Shown here piece after piece: positions 47,822-57,137 of a stretch of DNA of 64,000 bases. Position 1 is the stretch's first letter. Each line of letters starts with the position of its first letter. The notes under the pieces are model-generated. The model ran no database searches, was not told the DNA's origin, and saw nothing but the letters and a program-made list of their open reading frames with translations. Position numbers and translations under genes: made by a program. This stretch comes from Acidobacteriota bacterium (lineage in GTDB: Bacteria > Acidobacteriota > Vicinamibacteria > Vicinamibacterales > 2-12-FULL-66-21), in contig JACPDI010000065.1 in NCBI GenBank assembly GCA_016184105.1, positions 1-64,000 of the forward strand. Reading direction: 5' to 3'.

Positions 47822-50413
47822 ATGCGAAACGTGTGCTTGTCATGGCTCGTCACGCTCGCCTTCGTCTCTTCTCCGCTCGCGCAATCGCAGGTGACGCCGC
47901 CCGAGAAGTTCTTCGGGCACCAGCTCGGCGCCGACCGCAAGCTGGCACGCTGGGACCGGATCGTCGAGTACTTCCGTACGCTCGAGAAACAGAGCGGCCG
48001 GATGAACGTGGTCGACATGGGCCCCTCAACGATGGGGCAGCCCTTCCTGCTGGCGTTCATTTCCTCGCCGGCGAACCTGGCGAAGCTCGAACACTACCGG
48101 CAGATGAATGCGAAGCTGAGCGATCCGCGCGGCGTCCCCGAAACGGAGATCAGGAAGATTGTGGCCGACGGGAAGGCCGTCATCGTCCAGTCGATGTCGC
48201 TGCACGCCACCGAGGTCGGCGGCAGCCAGATGGCGCCCGAACTCGCCTACGACCTGATCGCGCGCGACGACCCGGAAACCCGACGCATCCTGGACAACGT
48301 CATCTTCCTGATGGTGCCCTCCTTCAACCCTGACGGCCAGGTGATGGTCACCGACTGGTACCGCAAGTACGTCGGCACCGAGTACGAGGGCTCCAGTCTG
48401 CCCTGGCTGTATCACAAGTACGTGGGGCACGATAACAACCGCGATGCGTTCCAGACGAACATGATCGAGTCGCAGTACATGGCGAAGATCCTGTTCCGCG
48501 AGTGGATCCCGCAGGCCTACATCGATCACCACCACATGGGCAGCTACGGCGCGCGGCTGTACGTGCCGCCGTACGCCGAGCCGGTCCGGCCATCCGCCGA
48601 TCCGCTCGTCTGGCGCGAGATGAGCTGGTACGGCGGGCACATCGCCTACAAGGAAGAGGAGCAGAGCAAGCCCGGGATCGTGAACGCCGCCATCTATTCG
48701 GGCTGGGGGCATTTCGGGTTCCATTGGATCACGCCGTTCCACAACATCGCCGGCATGCTCACCGAGTCGGCCAGCGCGCGCCTCGCGACGCCGCTCTACA
48801 TCCATCCCGACCAGCTGCGCGGCGACACGCGCGGGCTGCCGGCCTACGAGGAACAGACGACGTTCCCGAACCCGTGGCCCGGCGGCTGGTGGCGGCTCCG
48901 CGACATCGTCGAGCAACAGAAGATCTCGGCCTGGGCGGCGCTCGACCTGGCGGCGCGCAACCGCGAAACCGTGCTGTGGAACGCGTATCTCAAGGCGAAG
49001 CGGCAGACCGAGCGTGGCGCGAAGGGAAACCCGGCCGCGTACGTGATTCCCGCGGCGCAGCACGATCCGCTGACGGCGCTGAAGCTCGTGCAGAAGCTCC
49101 TGACGCAGGGAATCGAAGTCCAGCAGTCGAAAGGCGAGTTCCGATCCGGCGGCATGGTCTTCGGGGCCGGATCGTTCGTCGTGCCGATGGCGCAGCCCAA
49201 GATGGGGGTCGCGCGGTGGCTGCTCGGCCGCACGTTCTACCCCGATAACACCTACACGCGCGACCGCGAGAACAACCCGATTCGCCCGTACGACATGTCC
49301 ACCGACACAATGGCGGAGTTCATGGGGGTCGCCGTCGAGCCGGTCGAGCACGCGGTGAACGCCGATCTCGTGAAGGTAGCCGAGATTGCGGCCGCGGGCT
49401 CGATCGCGAAGGGCGCCGCCGGGTTCGTGCTCGACGGGCGCCAGAACGACAGCTTCCGCGCGGTGAATGTTCTGCTCGACAAGAACGTCGCGGTCCGCCG
49501 CGCCGCCGAGGACAGCCCGGACGGCCGCGTGAAGGCCGGAGACTTCCTCGTCGCATCGGCGCCCGAGCCGGCGCTTGCAGACGCCGCGAAAGCCAGTGGT
49601 GTCGACTTCGCGCCCCTCAGGACCGACGTCAAGCAGGCGCACGAGATCACGCGCGCGCGTATCGGGATGTACCAGCGTTACGGCGGCGGCAACATGGACG
49701 AGGGATGGACGCGATTCCTCCTCGAGCAGTGGGGCTTCGCGTACACGTCGCTGTCTGACAAGGACGTCAAGGCTGGCGGACTCGAGTCGAGGTTCGACGT
49801 CGTCGTTCTGCCCGCAGATTCCGTCGCGGCCATGACGGGTGAGCGTCCGGAAGGCGCGGCCGCGGGCCGCGGCGGGTCCGGCGGCGGCGAGCAGAACATC
49901 CCGCCGGAGTACCGGTCCGGCTTCGGCCGCGAAGGGGTGGACGCGCTGAAGGCGTTCGTGCAGAAGGGGGGCACGCTGCTGACCTTCGGCGAGGCAGGCG
50001 CGCTTCCGATCGACCGCTTCGGCCTGCCGCTCCGCAACGTAGTGGCGGGGCGGAAGACGACGGAGTTCTGGTGCCCCGGATCGACGCTTCGCGTGACGTT
50101 CAACACGCGCAACCCGCTGGCCTTCGGCATGCCCACGCAGGGGCTCGTGACGTTTCTCGCCGGCAGCCAGGTCTACGAGATCGCGCCGACCGAGCGCAAC
50201 GAGCAGGTGGAGGTCATCGCCACCTATGCGGACCGCGACATCCTGCAAAGCGGCTGGCTGCTCGGAGGGCCGATCATCGCCAAAAAAGCCGCCATGGTGT
50301 CGGTCGCGCACGGCGCGGGCCGCGTCGTTCTGGCCGGGTTCAGGCCGCAACACCGCGCGCAGACCCACGGCACGTTCAAGCTGGTGTTCAACGCCCTGCT
50401 GAGGGCGCGTTAA
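47822..50413 (+). CDS. Secreted M14-family zinc carboxypeptidase, long form
   Basis: An 863-residue protein. Signal peptide (LSWLVTLAFVSSPLAQ) and an M14 carboxypeptidase-like domain in the first half: zinc ligands His and Glu in SMSLHATEVGGSQMA, VPSFNPDGQV, and a later His cluster in YIDHHHMGSYGARL. The long C-terminal half (about 430-860) contains glycine-rich stretches and a class I glutamine amidotransferase-like beta pattern (VDALKAFVQKGGTLLTFGEAG). Likely processes large peptides outside the cytoplasm. Confidence 0.85.
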   Translation: MRNVCLSWLVTLAFVSSPLAQSQVTPPEKFFGHQLGADRKLARWDRIVEYFRTLEKQSGRMNVVDMGPSTMGQPFLLAFISSPANLAKLEHYRQMNAKLSDPRGVPETEIRKIVADGKAVIVQSMSLHATEVGGSQMAPELAYDLIARDDPETRRILDNVIFLMVPSFNPDGQVMVTDWYRKYVGTEYEGSSLPWLYHKYVGHDNNRDAFQTNMIESQYMAKILFREWIPQAYIDHHHMGSYGARLYVPPYAEPVRPSADPLVWREMSWYGGHIAYKEEEQSKPGIVNAAIYSGWGHFGFHWITPFHNIAGMLTESASARLATPLYIHPDQLRGDTRGLPAYEEQTTFPNPWPGGWWRLRDIVEQQKISAWAALDLAARNRETVLWNAYLKAKRQTERGAKGNPAAYVIPAAQHDPLTALKLVQKLLTQGIEVQQSKGEFRSGGMVFGAGSFVVPMAQPKMGVARWLLGRTFYPDNTYTRDRENNPIRPYDMSTDTMAEFMGVAVEPVEHAVNADLVKVAEIAAAGSIAKGAAGFVLDGRQNDSFRAVNVLLDKNVAVRRAAEDSPDGRVKAGDFLVASAPEPALADAAKASGVDFAPLRTDVKQAHEITRARIGMYQRYGGGNMDEGWTRFLLEQWGFAYTSLSDKDVKAGGLESRFDVVVLPADSVAAMTGERPEGAAAGRGGSGGGEQNIPPEYRSGFGREGVDALKAFVQKGGTLLTFGEAGALPIDRFGLPLRNVVAGRKTTEFWCPGSTLRVTFNTRNPLAFGMPTQGLVTFLAGSQVYEIAPTERNEQVEVIATYADRDILQSGWLLGGPIIAKKAAMVSVAHGAGRVVLAGFRPQHRAQTHGTFKLVFNALLRAR

Positions 50414-50456
50414 CCTTTCGGGCGCTCCTGCGTATTCATCAAGCAGGAGCACTCAT

Positions 50457-51359
50457 ATGCGACTGGCACGGAGACTCGCGGCGATCGCGTTGGTGATGTT
50501 GATCGTGGGTGGCGTGGTGGGGGCCCGGCAGGAGACGGCAGGCCAGCCCCAGCGCCCAGCCGCGCAACCGGCCCCCGCGGCGCCGTTCCCCGACGATCGG
50601 GACGCCCGTGAGACGCGGCAGCAGCTCGACGCGATCCTCGAGCGGTATCCGCCCGCGATCGGCCGGGTGTTCAAGATGGATCCGTCGCTGCTGAGCAACC
50701 CGGGGTATCTGTCGGCGTATCCGGCGCTCGCCTCGTTTCTGGCGGCGCATCCAGAGGTGATCCACAACCCCGGCTATTTCCTTTCGGTCGTGGAGGGGGC
50801 AGACGGATCGTGGCAGCCGGAGGACGCGAAAACGGCGACGATCGCCATGTGGCGCAACACGTTCGAAGGGGTGGGCGTCTTCGCCATTTTCCTCACGGTG
50901 ACCGGGTCGTTGATCTGGCTGGTCAAGACCCTGATCGACTGGCGGCGCTGGTCGCGGTTGTCGCGGCTCCAGGCCGAGACACACACCAAGATCCTCGATC
51001 GCTTCGCGACGAACCAGGACCTGCTGGCGTACATCGAGACGCCGGCGGGGCGGCGCTTCCTGGAGTCCGGTCCCATGCTGGCTGACGGGCCGTCGCGGCC
51101 GCTCGCCGCACCCGTTTCGAGAATCCTCTGGTCGGTGCAGGCGGGTGTCGTGCTCGCGCTGGGCGGTCTGGGGCTGCTGTTTGTGAGCACCCGCGTCATT
51201 CCCGAGATTGGTGGGGCGCTGTGGGTCTTCGGCGTGCTCGCGCTGGCGCTGGGTCTCGGGTTTGTGTTCTCCGCCGTGGTGGCCTACGCCATCTCACGCC
51301 GCATGGGTTTGTTCGAGCCGTTGTTCGGGCGCCCCGCGCAGGGGCCCGCTGACGTCTGA
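50457..51359 (+). CDS. Membrane protein upstream of ECF sigma gene
   Basis: A 300-residue protein with a signal peptide, a Gln/Pro-rich periplasmic segment (about 25-55), a helical periplasmic part (QLDAILERYPPAIGRVFKM), one transmembrane helix (about 141-161), a cytosolic loop and two more helices near the end (VVLALGGLGLLFVS, LALALGLGFVFSAVVAYAI). AGGAGC lies upstream of the ATG. The stop overlaps the sigma factor start, so it may belong to that signalling unit. Family not recognised. Confidence 0.65.
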   Translation: MRLARRLAAIALVMLIVGGVVGARQETAGQPQRPAAQPAPAAPFPDDRDARETRQQLDAILERYPPAIGRVFKMDPSLLSNPGYLSAYPALASFLAAHPEVIHNPGYFLSVVEGADGSWQPEDAKTATIAMWRNTFEGVGVFAIFLTVTGSLIWLVKTLIDWRRWSRLSRLQAETHTKILDRFATNQDLLAYIETPAGRRFLESGPMLADGPSRPLAAPVSRILWSVQAGVVLALGGLGLLFVSTRVIPEIGGALWVFGVLALALGLGFVFSAVVAYAISRRMGLFEPLFGRPAQGPADV

Positions 51360-51949
51360 TGACCCTCACGCTTGCCGACATCGAACGCCTGCGCGCCCGG
51401 GCGGCGGACGCGGAGGACCACGTCGCGCTGGAAATGGACGAGGATACCTTCCGCGGTTTTTACGACCGCACGGCGCGCCCGCTGCGGTCGTACCTCGCGC
51501 GCGTGGCCGATCCGCGGGAGGCCGACGACCTGCTCCAGGAGACCTACTACCGGTTCCTGCGCGGCCGAACGCGGTATGAAAGCGAGGAGCACCGGCGGAA
51601 CTCGCTGTTCACGATTGCCACCAACGTGGCGCGCGACCGCCGGCGGCGCCGGCGCGCGGATCCGGTCGCCGGTGCGACCGGTGCCGTCGAGGATCTCGCT
51701 TCCGCCGGCGACCGCACGGCACCGCACGCCGAAACACGGGCCGACGTCGGCCGGGCGATGGGACGGCTCAAGCCACGGGAACGCGGGCTGTTGTGGCTGG
51801 CGTACGGGCAGGGATGGTCGCATCGCGAGATCGCCGGCGCGCTGGGACTGCGGCCGGCGAGCATCAAGCCGCTGCTGTTCCGCGCGCGGCGCAGGCTGGC
51901 CAGCCTGCTGCGTGCGGGCGCCCCCGGCGCCAGGGAGATCGGGCGATGA
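51359..51949 (+). CDS. ECF-type RNA polymerase sigma factor
   Basis: A 196-residue sigma-70 family factor with two domains: region 2 (FYDRTARPLRSYLARVADPREADDLLQETYYRFL) and region 4 HTH (LLWLAYGQGWSHREIAGALGLRPASIKPLLFRARRRL). It directs RNA polymerase to stress or envelope promoters. The next gene encodes a zinc-binding membrane protein that overlaps by four bases, the usual anti-sigma arrangement. Confidence 0.9.
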   Translation: MTLTLADIERLRARAADAEDHVALEMDEDTFRGFYDRTARPLRSYLARVADPREADDLLQETYYRFLRGRTRYESEEHRRNSLFTIATNVARDRRRRRRADPVAGATGAVEDLASAGDRTAPHAETRADVGRAMGRLKPRERGLLWLAYGQGWSHREIAGALGLRPASIKPLLFRARRRLASLLRAGAPGAREIGR

Positions 51950-52470
51950 GCGTCCACGAGTGCTCGTGGGAGCAGGACGTTCTCGACGCGGTCGCGTCGC
52001 GCCGGTGGCCGGCCCGCTGTGACGAGGCATTGCGGCGGCACGTCGCCGCGTGTCCCGTATGCGCCGATCTCGTGGATGTTGCGGGCGTGCTGCTGGAAGA
52101 CTCCAACGCGGAGCGCGACCGGCTGCCGCTTCCGCCGGCCGGCCTCGTGTGGTGGCGCGCGCAGCTGCGCGCGCGCGAGGACGCGGCGCGCGCTGCGGCG
52201 CGGCCGCTCAGCCTTGCGCCGCAGGTGGCGCTGGCCTTCGCGTGCGCCGCGCTCGTGATGGGCCTGATGGCCGTCGCGCCAGCCGTGTGGGCGTGGGTCG
52301 TGGGCGCGCGGTCGTGGGTGTCTGCGATCGCGCTGCCTGCCATCGACGCGCGCGCCGCCGGGGAAGCCGCGCTTGCCGCGCTTGCCAATCGCGGCGTGCA
52401 GCTCGCCGCCGCCGCGTGGCTGGTTCTCGCCCCCGTCGCCCTGTACCTCGCGCTCACCGACGACCGTTGA
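51946..52470 (+). CDS. Putative zinc-finger membrane anti-sigma factor
   Basis: A 174-residue protein. Near the start HECSWEQ..., later ALRRHVAACPVCADLVD give His and Cys ligands of the zf-HC2 type. After it a hydrophobic helix (ALAFACAALVMGLMAVAPAVW) and a second one near the end (LAAAAWLVLAPVALYLAL). It would hold the upstream sigma at the membrane. Overlaps the sigma gene. Confidence 0.7.
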   Translation: MSVHECSWEQDVLDAVASRRWPARCDEALRRHVAACPVCADLVDVAGVLLEDSNAERDRLPLPPAGLVWWRAQLRAREDAARAAARPLSLAPQVALAFACAALVMGLMAVAPAVWAWVVGARSWVSAIALPAIDARAAGEAALAALANRGVQLAAAAWLVLAPVALYLALTDDR

Positions 52471-52515
52471 TTTCCGCAGCAGTTCAGTTCGCCTGCACCC
52501 GACTCCGGCGGGATT

Positions 52516-52524
52516 TGCTATCGT
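52516..52524 (+). promoter_or_regulatory. Candidate extended -10 (TGcTATCGT) of MFS gene
   Basis: TGcTATCGT ends 6 bases before the TTG start at 52531. Confidence 0.4.
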
Positions 52525-52530
52525 AGCCGT

Positions 52531-53742
52531 TTGGAGCCACGCATCGGATCCGCGCCGCGCCGGGCGGCCATCGCCTTCATCTTCGTCACCGTCGTCCTCG
52601 ACGTGCTCGCCTTCGGCATCATCATCCCCGTGCTGCCGCGGCTGGTGGAGGATTTTCTCGGCGGCAATACCGCGCGGGCGGCGGAGATCTACGGGCTGTT
52701 CGGCACGATCTGGGCGCTGATGCAGTTCTTTTTCTCGCCCGTGCTGGGATCCCTGTCGGATCGGTTCGGCCGCCGCCCGGTGATCCTCCTGTCGAACTTC
52801 GGGCTGGGGATCGACTACGTCTTCATGGCGCTGGCGCCGTCGCTCGGCTGGCTGTTCCTCGGACGGCTGATCTCGGGGGTCACCGGCGCCAGTTTCACGA
52901 CGGCGAGCGCGTATATCGCCGACGTGACGCCGCCGGAAAGACGCGCCGCCAGCTACGGCGTGCTCGGCGCGGCGTTCGGCGTCGGGTTCGTGCTCGGGCC
53001 CGCGGTGGGCGGCGTGCTCGGCAGCTACGATCCGCGGTACCCGTTCTGGGGCGCCGCGGCGCTCACGCTCGTCAACGCCAGCTACGGCGCGCTCATCCTG
53101 CCCGAGTCGCTGCCCGCCGAGAAGCGCCGCCCCTTCTCGTGGACCCGCGCGAATCCGCTCGGCGCGCTGCGGCTGCTGCGCTCGCATCCCGAGCTGCTCG
53201 GGCTCGCCTCGGTGAATTTTCTCTACTACCTCTCGCACCAGGTGCTCCAGAGCGTGTTCGTCCTGTATGCCGGCTTTCGGTACGGCTGGGAGGAGCGCAC
53301 GATGGGCCTGATGCTCGCGCTGATCGGCGGGCTGAGCGTGATCGTGCAGGGAGGCCTGGTGAAGCCGCTCGTCGCGCGGCTTGGCGAGCGGCGCGCGCTG
53401 CTCACAGGGTTGTTGTTCGGCGCCTGCGGCTTCGCCGCGTACGGGCTCGCGCCCACCGGGTGGTGGTTCGCGGCCGTGACGCCGATCTTCTCGATGATGG
53501 GTCTCTACGGGCCGTCGGCGCAGGGGCTGATGACCAGGCGCGTCAGCCCGTCGGAACAGGGACAGCTGTCCGGTGCCAACAGCAGCGTCATGGGCATGAC
53601 CGGCATGGTCGGCCCGGCGCTGTTCACCGTGATCTTCGCGGCGTTCATCCACGCGCTCCCCGGCGCGCCGTTCCTGCTCGCGGCCGGGTTCATGATCATC
53701 GCGGCCGCCATTGCGTGGGTCGTCACGCGGAGCGGGCCGTGA
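52531..53742 (+). CDS. MFS transporter, TetA/TCR-like
   Basis: A 403-residue, 12-helix major facilitator. Motif A SLSDRFGRRPVILLSN between helices 2 and 3, LGRLISGVTGASFTTASAYIAD in helix 4, and GVLGAAFGVGFVLGPAVGGVLG in helix 5, all as in the tetracycline-efflux subfamily (DHA1). Expected to export drugs or metabolites by proton antiport; the true substrate is not readable. The start is TTG 52531; the stop overlaps the recQ GTG. Confidence 0.92.
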   Translation: MEPRIGSAPRRAAIAFIFVTVVLDVLAFGIIIPVLPRLVEDFLGGNTARAAEIYGLFGTIWALMQFFFSPVLGSLSDRFGRRPVILLSNFGLGIDYVFMALAPSLGWLFLGRLISGVTGASFTTASAYIADVTPPERRAASYGVLGAAFGVGFVLGPAVGGVLGSYDPRYPFWGAAALTLVNASYGALILPESLPAEKRRPFSWTRANPLGALRLLRSHPELLGLASVNFLYYLSHQVLQSVFVLYAGFRYGWEERTMGLMLALIGGLSVIVQGGLVKPLVARLGERRALLTGLLFGACGFAAYGLAPTGWWFAAVTPIFSMMGLYGPSAQGLMTRRVSPSEQGQLSGANSSVMGMTGMVGPALFTVIFAAFIHALPGAPFLLAAGFMIIAAAIAWVVTRSGP

Positions 53743-55580
53743 CCGGCCTGCACGACGTCCTGGCGCGCTACTGGGGCTACTCGTCGTTCCGCCCGCTCCA
53801 GCGCGAAGCGATGGAGGCCATCCTCGAGGGACGCGACTCGGTCGTCGTGCTGCCAACCGGCGGCGGGAAGTCGCTGTGCTTCCAGGCGCCCGCGCTCGTC
53901 CGCCCGGGCCTGGGCGTCGTCATCTCGCCGCTCATCTCGTTGATGAAAGACCAGGTGGACACGCTCGTCGGGAACGGCGTGCCCGCAGCCTGCTTCAACA
54001 GCTCGCTCACGACGGAAGAGAAGTCGTCGGTCATCGCGGGGCTGCGCGGCGGCCGGTATCGACTGCTGTACGTCTCGCCCGAGCGGCTCGTTGGCGAGGG
54101 CAGCGAGACGTTCCGCGCGATCGTTCCGGACCTCGTCGGATTCATCGCCATCGACGAAGCGCACTGCATCAGCCAGTGGGGACACGACTTCAGGCCGGAG
54201 TACCGGCAGCTCGGGCGCCTGCGCGAGATCTGGCCGGACGCCAGCCTCCATGCGTTCACCGCGACGGCGACCGCGCGCGTGCGGCGCGACATCGTGACGC
54301 AGCTCGGGCTGCACGATCCGGTGGAGCTGGTGGGCGGCTTCGATCGGCCGAACCTGATCTATCGCGTGCTGCCGCGCGCCACGCTGAAACGACAGCTGCT
54401 CGAGATCCTCGGACGCCACAAGGGGGAGGCGGGGATCGTCTACTGCACCTCGCGGCGCGAGGTGGACGCGCTGGCCGCCTGGCTGGCCGACTCCGGCATT
54501 CGAGCGCGTCCGTATCACGCGGGACTGCCCGACGGGGAGCGCCACGCGAACCAGGACGCGTTCATCAACGAGGAGGTCGACCTCATCGTGGCGACCGTGG
54601 CGTTCGGGATGGGGATCGATCGCTCCGACGTGAGATTCGTGGTCCACGCGGGGGCGCCGCAGTCGCTGGAACACTACCAGCAGGAGTCCGGCCGCGCCGG
54701 CCGGGACGGCCTCGAGGCCGAGTGCGTGCTGATCTATTCGATCGCCGACACCATCCGCTGGCGCACCATGCTGGACCGCGCGGGAGAGCTGACGGATGCG
54801 CGCCGACGGCTGCTCCGCGACATGGAACGCTACGCGTCCGGGGTCGGCTGCCGCCACAGGCATCTCGTGGGCTATTTCGGCGAACGCTATCAGCGCGACG
54901 GATGCGATGCCTGCGACTTCTGCCTCGGCGAGCTGGAGCCGGCGGCCGACGCGCCGATCGTCGCCAGAAAGGTGTTGTCGTGCGTCGCGCGGGTGGGACA
55001 GCGTTTCGGCGCCGCGCATGTCGCCAACGTCCTGTGCGGAAGCGAAAGCGAGCAGGTCAGCGCGCGACGCCACCACCAGCTGAGCACGTTCGGCCTGCTG
55101 AGCGACGCGCCCATCGCGGAGGTGCGCGGCTACATCGAGCAGCTCGTCGCGGCGGGGCTGCTGCGGCAGACAGACGAGGCCATGCCGGTGCTCGTGCTGA
55201 CGCCCGATGGCGTCGCGCTCTTGAAGGATCCCGCTGCCCGGCCGGACCTGAAGCTCGCGCGGCAGCGCCGCCCGTCGAAGGACAAGCCGGCGCGGCGTTC
55301 ACGCCCCGAGGCGGAGTCGTGGCAGGACGTGGACCGCGAGCTGTTCGACCGCCTGCGCGCCCTGCGGCTCGAGGTCGCGCGCGCCCGCGGCGTGCCCCCC
55401 TACGTCATCTTCCACGACACGACGCTGCGCGAGATGGCGCGGTTGAAGCCGCGCACGATCGACGAGCTGTACGGCGTGTACGGCATCGGCGCGCGCAAGG
55501 CGGAGGAGCTCGGAGAGATGTTCCTGCGCGCGATCCGGGCGTGGCGCGAGCCTTCAGGCTCGCGCGGGCAGACCCGATAG
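53739..55580 (+). CDS. recQ: ATP-dependent DNA helicase RecQ
   Basis: A 613-residue 3'-5' helicase for recombination repair. Walker A VLPTGGGKSLCFQAPAL, DEAH box IAIDEAHCISQWGHDF, motif III HAFTATATARV, motif VI QESGRAGRDG, zinc-binding CRHRHLVGYF to CDACDFC, winged helix, and a C-terminal HRDC (ELFDRLRALRLEVARARGVPPY). GTG 53739 overlaps the upstream stop. The last 12 residues (WREPSGSRGQTR) and the TAG are supplied by a family A palindromic repeat. Confidence 0.95.
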   Translation: MTGLHDVLARYWGYSSFRPLQREAMEAILEGRDSVVVLPTGGGKSLCFQAPALVRPGLGVVISPLISLMKDQVDTLVGNGVPAACFNSSLTTEEKSSVIAGLRGGRYRLLYVSPERLVGEGSETFRAIVPDLVGFIAIDEAHCISQWGHDFRPEYRQLGRLREIWPDASLHAFTATATARVRRDIVTQLGLHDPVELVGGFDRPNLIYRVLPRATLKRQLLEILGRHKGEAGIVYCTSRREVDALAAWLADSGIRARPYHAGLPDGERHANQDAFINEEVDLIVATVAFGMGIDRSDVRFVVHAGAPQSLEHYQQESGRAGRDGLEAECVLIYSIADTIRWRTMLDRAGELTDARRRLLRDMERYASGVGCRHRHLVGYFGERYQRDGCDACDFCLGELEPAADAPIVARKVLSCVARVGQRFGAAHVANVLCGSESEQVSARRHHQLSTFGLLSDAPIAEVRGYIEQLVAAGLLRQTDEAMPVLVLTPDGVALLKDPAARPDLKLARQRRPSKDKPARRSRPEAESWQDVDRELFDRLRALRLEVARARGVPPYVIFHDTTLREMARLKPRTIDELYGVYGIGARKAEELGEMFLRAIRAWREPSGSRGQTR

Positions 55581-55591
55581 GTCCGTCCCAC
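55541..55591 (+). repeat. Palindromic element, family A, copy 2 (forms recQ 3' end)
   Basis: GCGCGAGCC, TTCA, GGCTCGCGC then GACC/GGTC, ending TCCCAC. About 46 of 52 aligned positions equal the copy at 16731. It contains the recQ stop codon. Confidence 0.9.
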
Positions 55592-55611
55592 AACTGATAT
55601 CGAAGCGCTCA

Positions 55612-55845
55612 TCAGCCCATCAATCCGGCAACCGCTCCCGCCGCGATGAGCCATGTCGAGTTCACCCGCCAGACGAGCAGCGCCAGCAGCGCGGCTGCGG
55701 CGAGCAGAATCGCGAGCGGATCGGCGAGCGCGGACCGGCCCAGCTGCCAGGTCACGAGCGCGATCAGCGCGAGCGAAGCCGCGTTCACGCCATCGAGCGC
55801 GCCGCTGGCCCGCCAAAGGCGGTGGCGCCAGGCCGCAGGAAGAGA
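55612..55845 (-). pseudogene. chrA: C-terminal remnant of a chromate transporter (ChrA)
   Basis: Only about 78 residues remain: GALDGVNAASLALIALVTWQ, LADPLAILLAAAALLALLVW and RVNSTWLIAAGAVAGL, matching the end of ChrA family transporters (normally about 390 aa). The first part of the open frame above 55845 is the antisense of the next gene. The upstream 300 or so residues are missing. A family A palindrome lies on its 3' side. Confidence 0.7.
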
Positions 55846-55879
55846 ACGGCGATGTCCCTGAGCGTGGGGGAGCCTTCCA

Positions 55880-56716
55880 CTACTGCGGCTTGCCGATCCT
55901 GATCGCCTCCATCCGCTGCTTGATGCGCGTGTCGTCGGGATACGCGGTCTGGAGCCCCTGCAGGACGGCAAGCGCCCCTTCGCGCTGTCCGGCGAGCGCG
56001 AGTGCGTTGGCCGTGAGCAGGCCGTGCCGCACGCGAAGGCTCCGGTTCTCCTCAGGTGGAGAGATCGCGCGCAGCGCGGCGAGTGCCGATTGCGGATCGT
56101 GGCGATCCACCAGCTGTGATTCGGCCGCCGCGAGCTGGACTTCCATGTCGTTCGGATGGCGGCGCGCGGCCTGCATCAGCAGCGCGTTCGCCTCGGCGGC
56201 GCGCCCCGCGCGCCGATCCACCTGTGCCTGCTGATAGAGGCCCGCGAGCAGCAGCCGCTCCACGTCGGCCGGATCGCCGGAGCGGATGCCGACCCCTCCC
56301 GCGTAGGAATACACCAGGCGCCCGCCGTGCGCGGCCGCCTGGTAGACACAGAACACGCCCACCAGTCCGACGGCTGCCGACGCCATGTAGACGTGCCGCG
56401 ACTTCGGCGATCGCAGCATCAGCAGGCCAACCGCCTCGAGGCCAATGACGATGAAGAACACGTTCCGCGCGCGCTCGCCCCACTCCTCGTGCTCCACGAC
56501 GGCCGCGCGCACGCCGGGAATCCGCTCGACGGGTCCGTGGGCGGCGTCGCCCGACCGCACGGCGAGCACCGCCGCGATCGTGCCCAGGCCCAGGAGCACG
56601 AGCGCGGCCGGACCGACGAACGCCGGCCGCCGCCAGAGCGATACGAGTCGAAACAGGACGCCGACGACGAGGAGCGCGATCGCGAAATGGACAATCTGAG
56701 GATGAAGACCGGCCAC
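55880..56716 (-). CDS. DUF2231-type membrane domain plus TPR protein
   Basis: A 278-residue protein. The GTG start at 56716 has GGAGG five bases upstream. First part: LHPQIVHFAIALLVVGVLF, typical DUF2231 with four helices (up to about residue 140). Second part: TPR repeats (LLLAGLYQQAQVDRRAGRAAEANALLMQAARRHPND). Possible role in membrane complex assembly. A longer start (ATG 56746) would translate the divergent palindrome. Confidence 0.7.
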   Translation of the reverse strand: MAGLHPQIVHFAIALLVVGVLFRLVSLWRRPAFVGPAALVLLGLGTIAAVLAVRSGDAAHGPVERIPGVRAAVVEHEEWGERARNVFFIVIGLEAVGLLMLRSPKSRHVYMASAAVGLVGVFCVYQAAAHGGRLVYSYAGGVGIRSGDPADVERLLLAGLYQQAQVDRRAGRAAEANALLMQAARRHPNDMEVQLAAAESQLVDRHDPQSALAALRAISPPEENRSLRVRHGLLTANALALAGQREGALAVLQGLQTAYPDDTRIKQRMEAIRIGKPQ

Positions 56717-56730
56717 GGCTGCCTCCGCTG

Positions 56731-56752
56731 GCGTGCATGCTAGCATGCACGC
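56731..56752. promoter_or_regulatory. Perfect 22-bp palindrome in a divergent spacer
   Basis: GCGTGCATGC and its exact mirror around TA. It lies between the two divergent starts (56716 minus, 56773 plus) and has the size of a dimeric operator. GCGTGCATGC recurs once more at the DUF1330 start (56768). Confidence 0.65.
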
Positions 56753-56772
56753 GGCTGAACAAGGAGGCGTGC

Positions 56773-57081
56773 ATGCCCGCGTACATCGTGGTGAGTGTGG
56801 ACGTGAAAGACCCGGTCCGGTACGAAGACTACAAGCGGATGGTGCCCCCCACCCTTCCTCCCTATGGCGGCCGCTTCCTCGTCCGCGGCGGCGCCGTGCA
56901 GGTGCGGGAGGGGAAATGGGCGCCAAGACGGCTCGTGATCCTGGAATTTCCGAGCGTCGAGCGCGCCCAGGCCTGGTACGACTCCCCGGAATACGCCGGC
57001 GCCAAGGCCCTCCGGCAGGCTACTTCTTCCGCCGATCTGCTGATTGTCGAGGGCATTTCGGATTACAAAAAAGGACGTTGA
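56773..57081 (+). CDS. DUF1330-family protein
   Basis: A 102-residue ferredoxin-like dimeric fold: MPAYIVVSVDVKDPVRYEDYKRMV, GGRFLVRGGAVQVREGKWAPRRLVILEFPSVERAQAWYDSPEYAGAK. AAGGAGG lies before ATG. Members are small cytoplasmic proteins of unknown activity. Confidence 0.9.
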   Translation: MPAYIVVSVDVKDPVRYEDYKRMVPPTLPPYGGRFLVRGGAVQVREGKWAPRRLVILEFPSVERAQAWYDSPEYAGAKALRQATSSADLLIVEGISDYKKGR

Positions 57082-57137
57082 CGCCGCGGGACCTTCCACT
57101 TACCTTTGTGCCTCTCGCTGGAGAGGAGGATCTCCGC

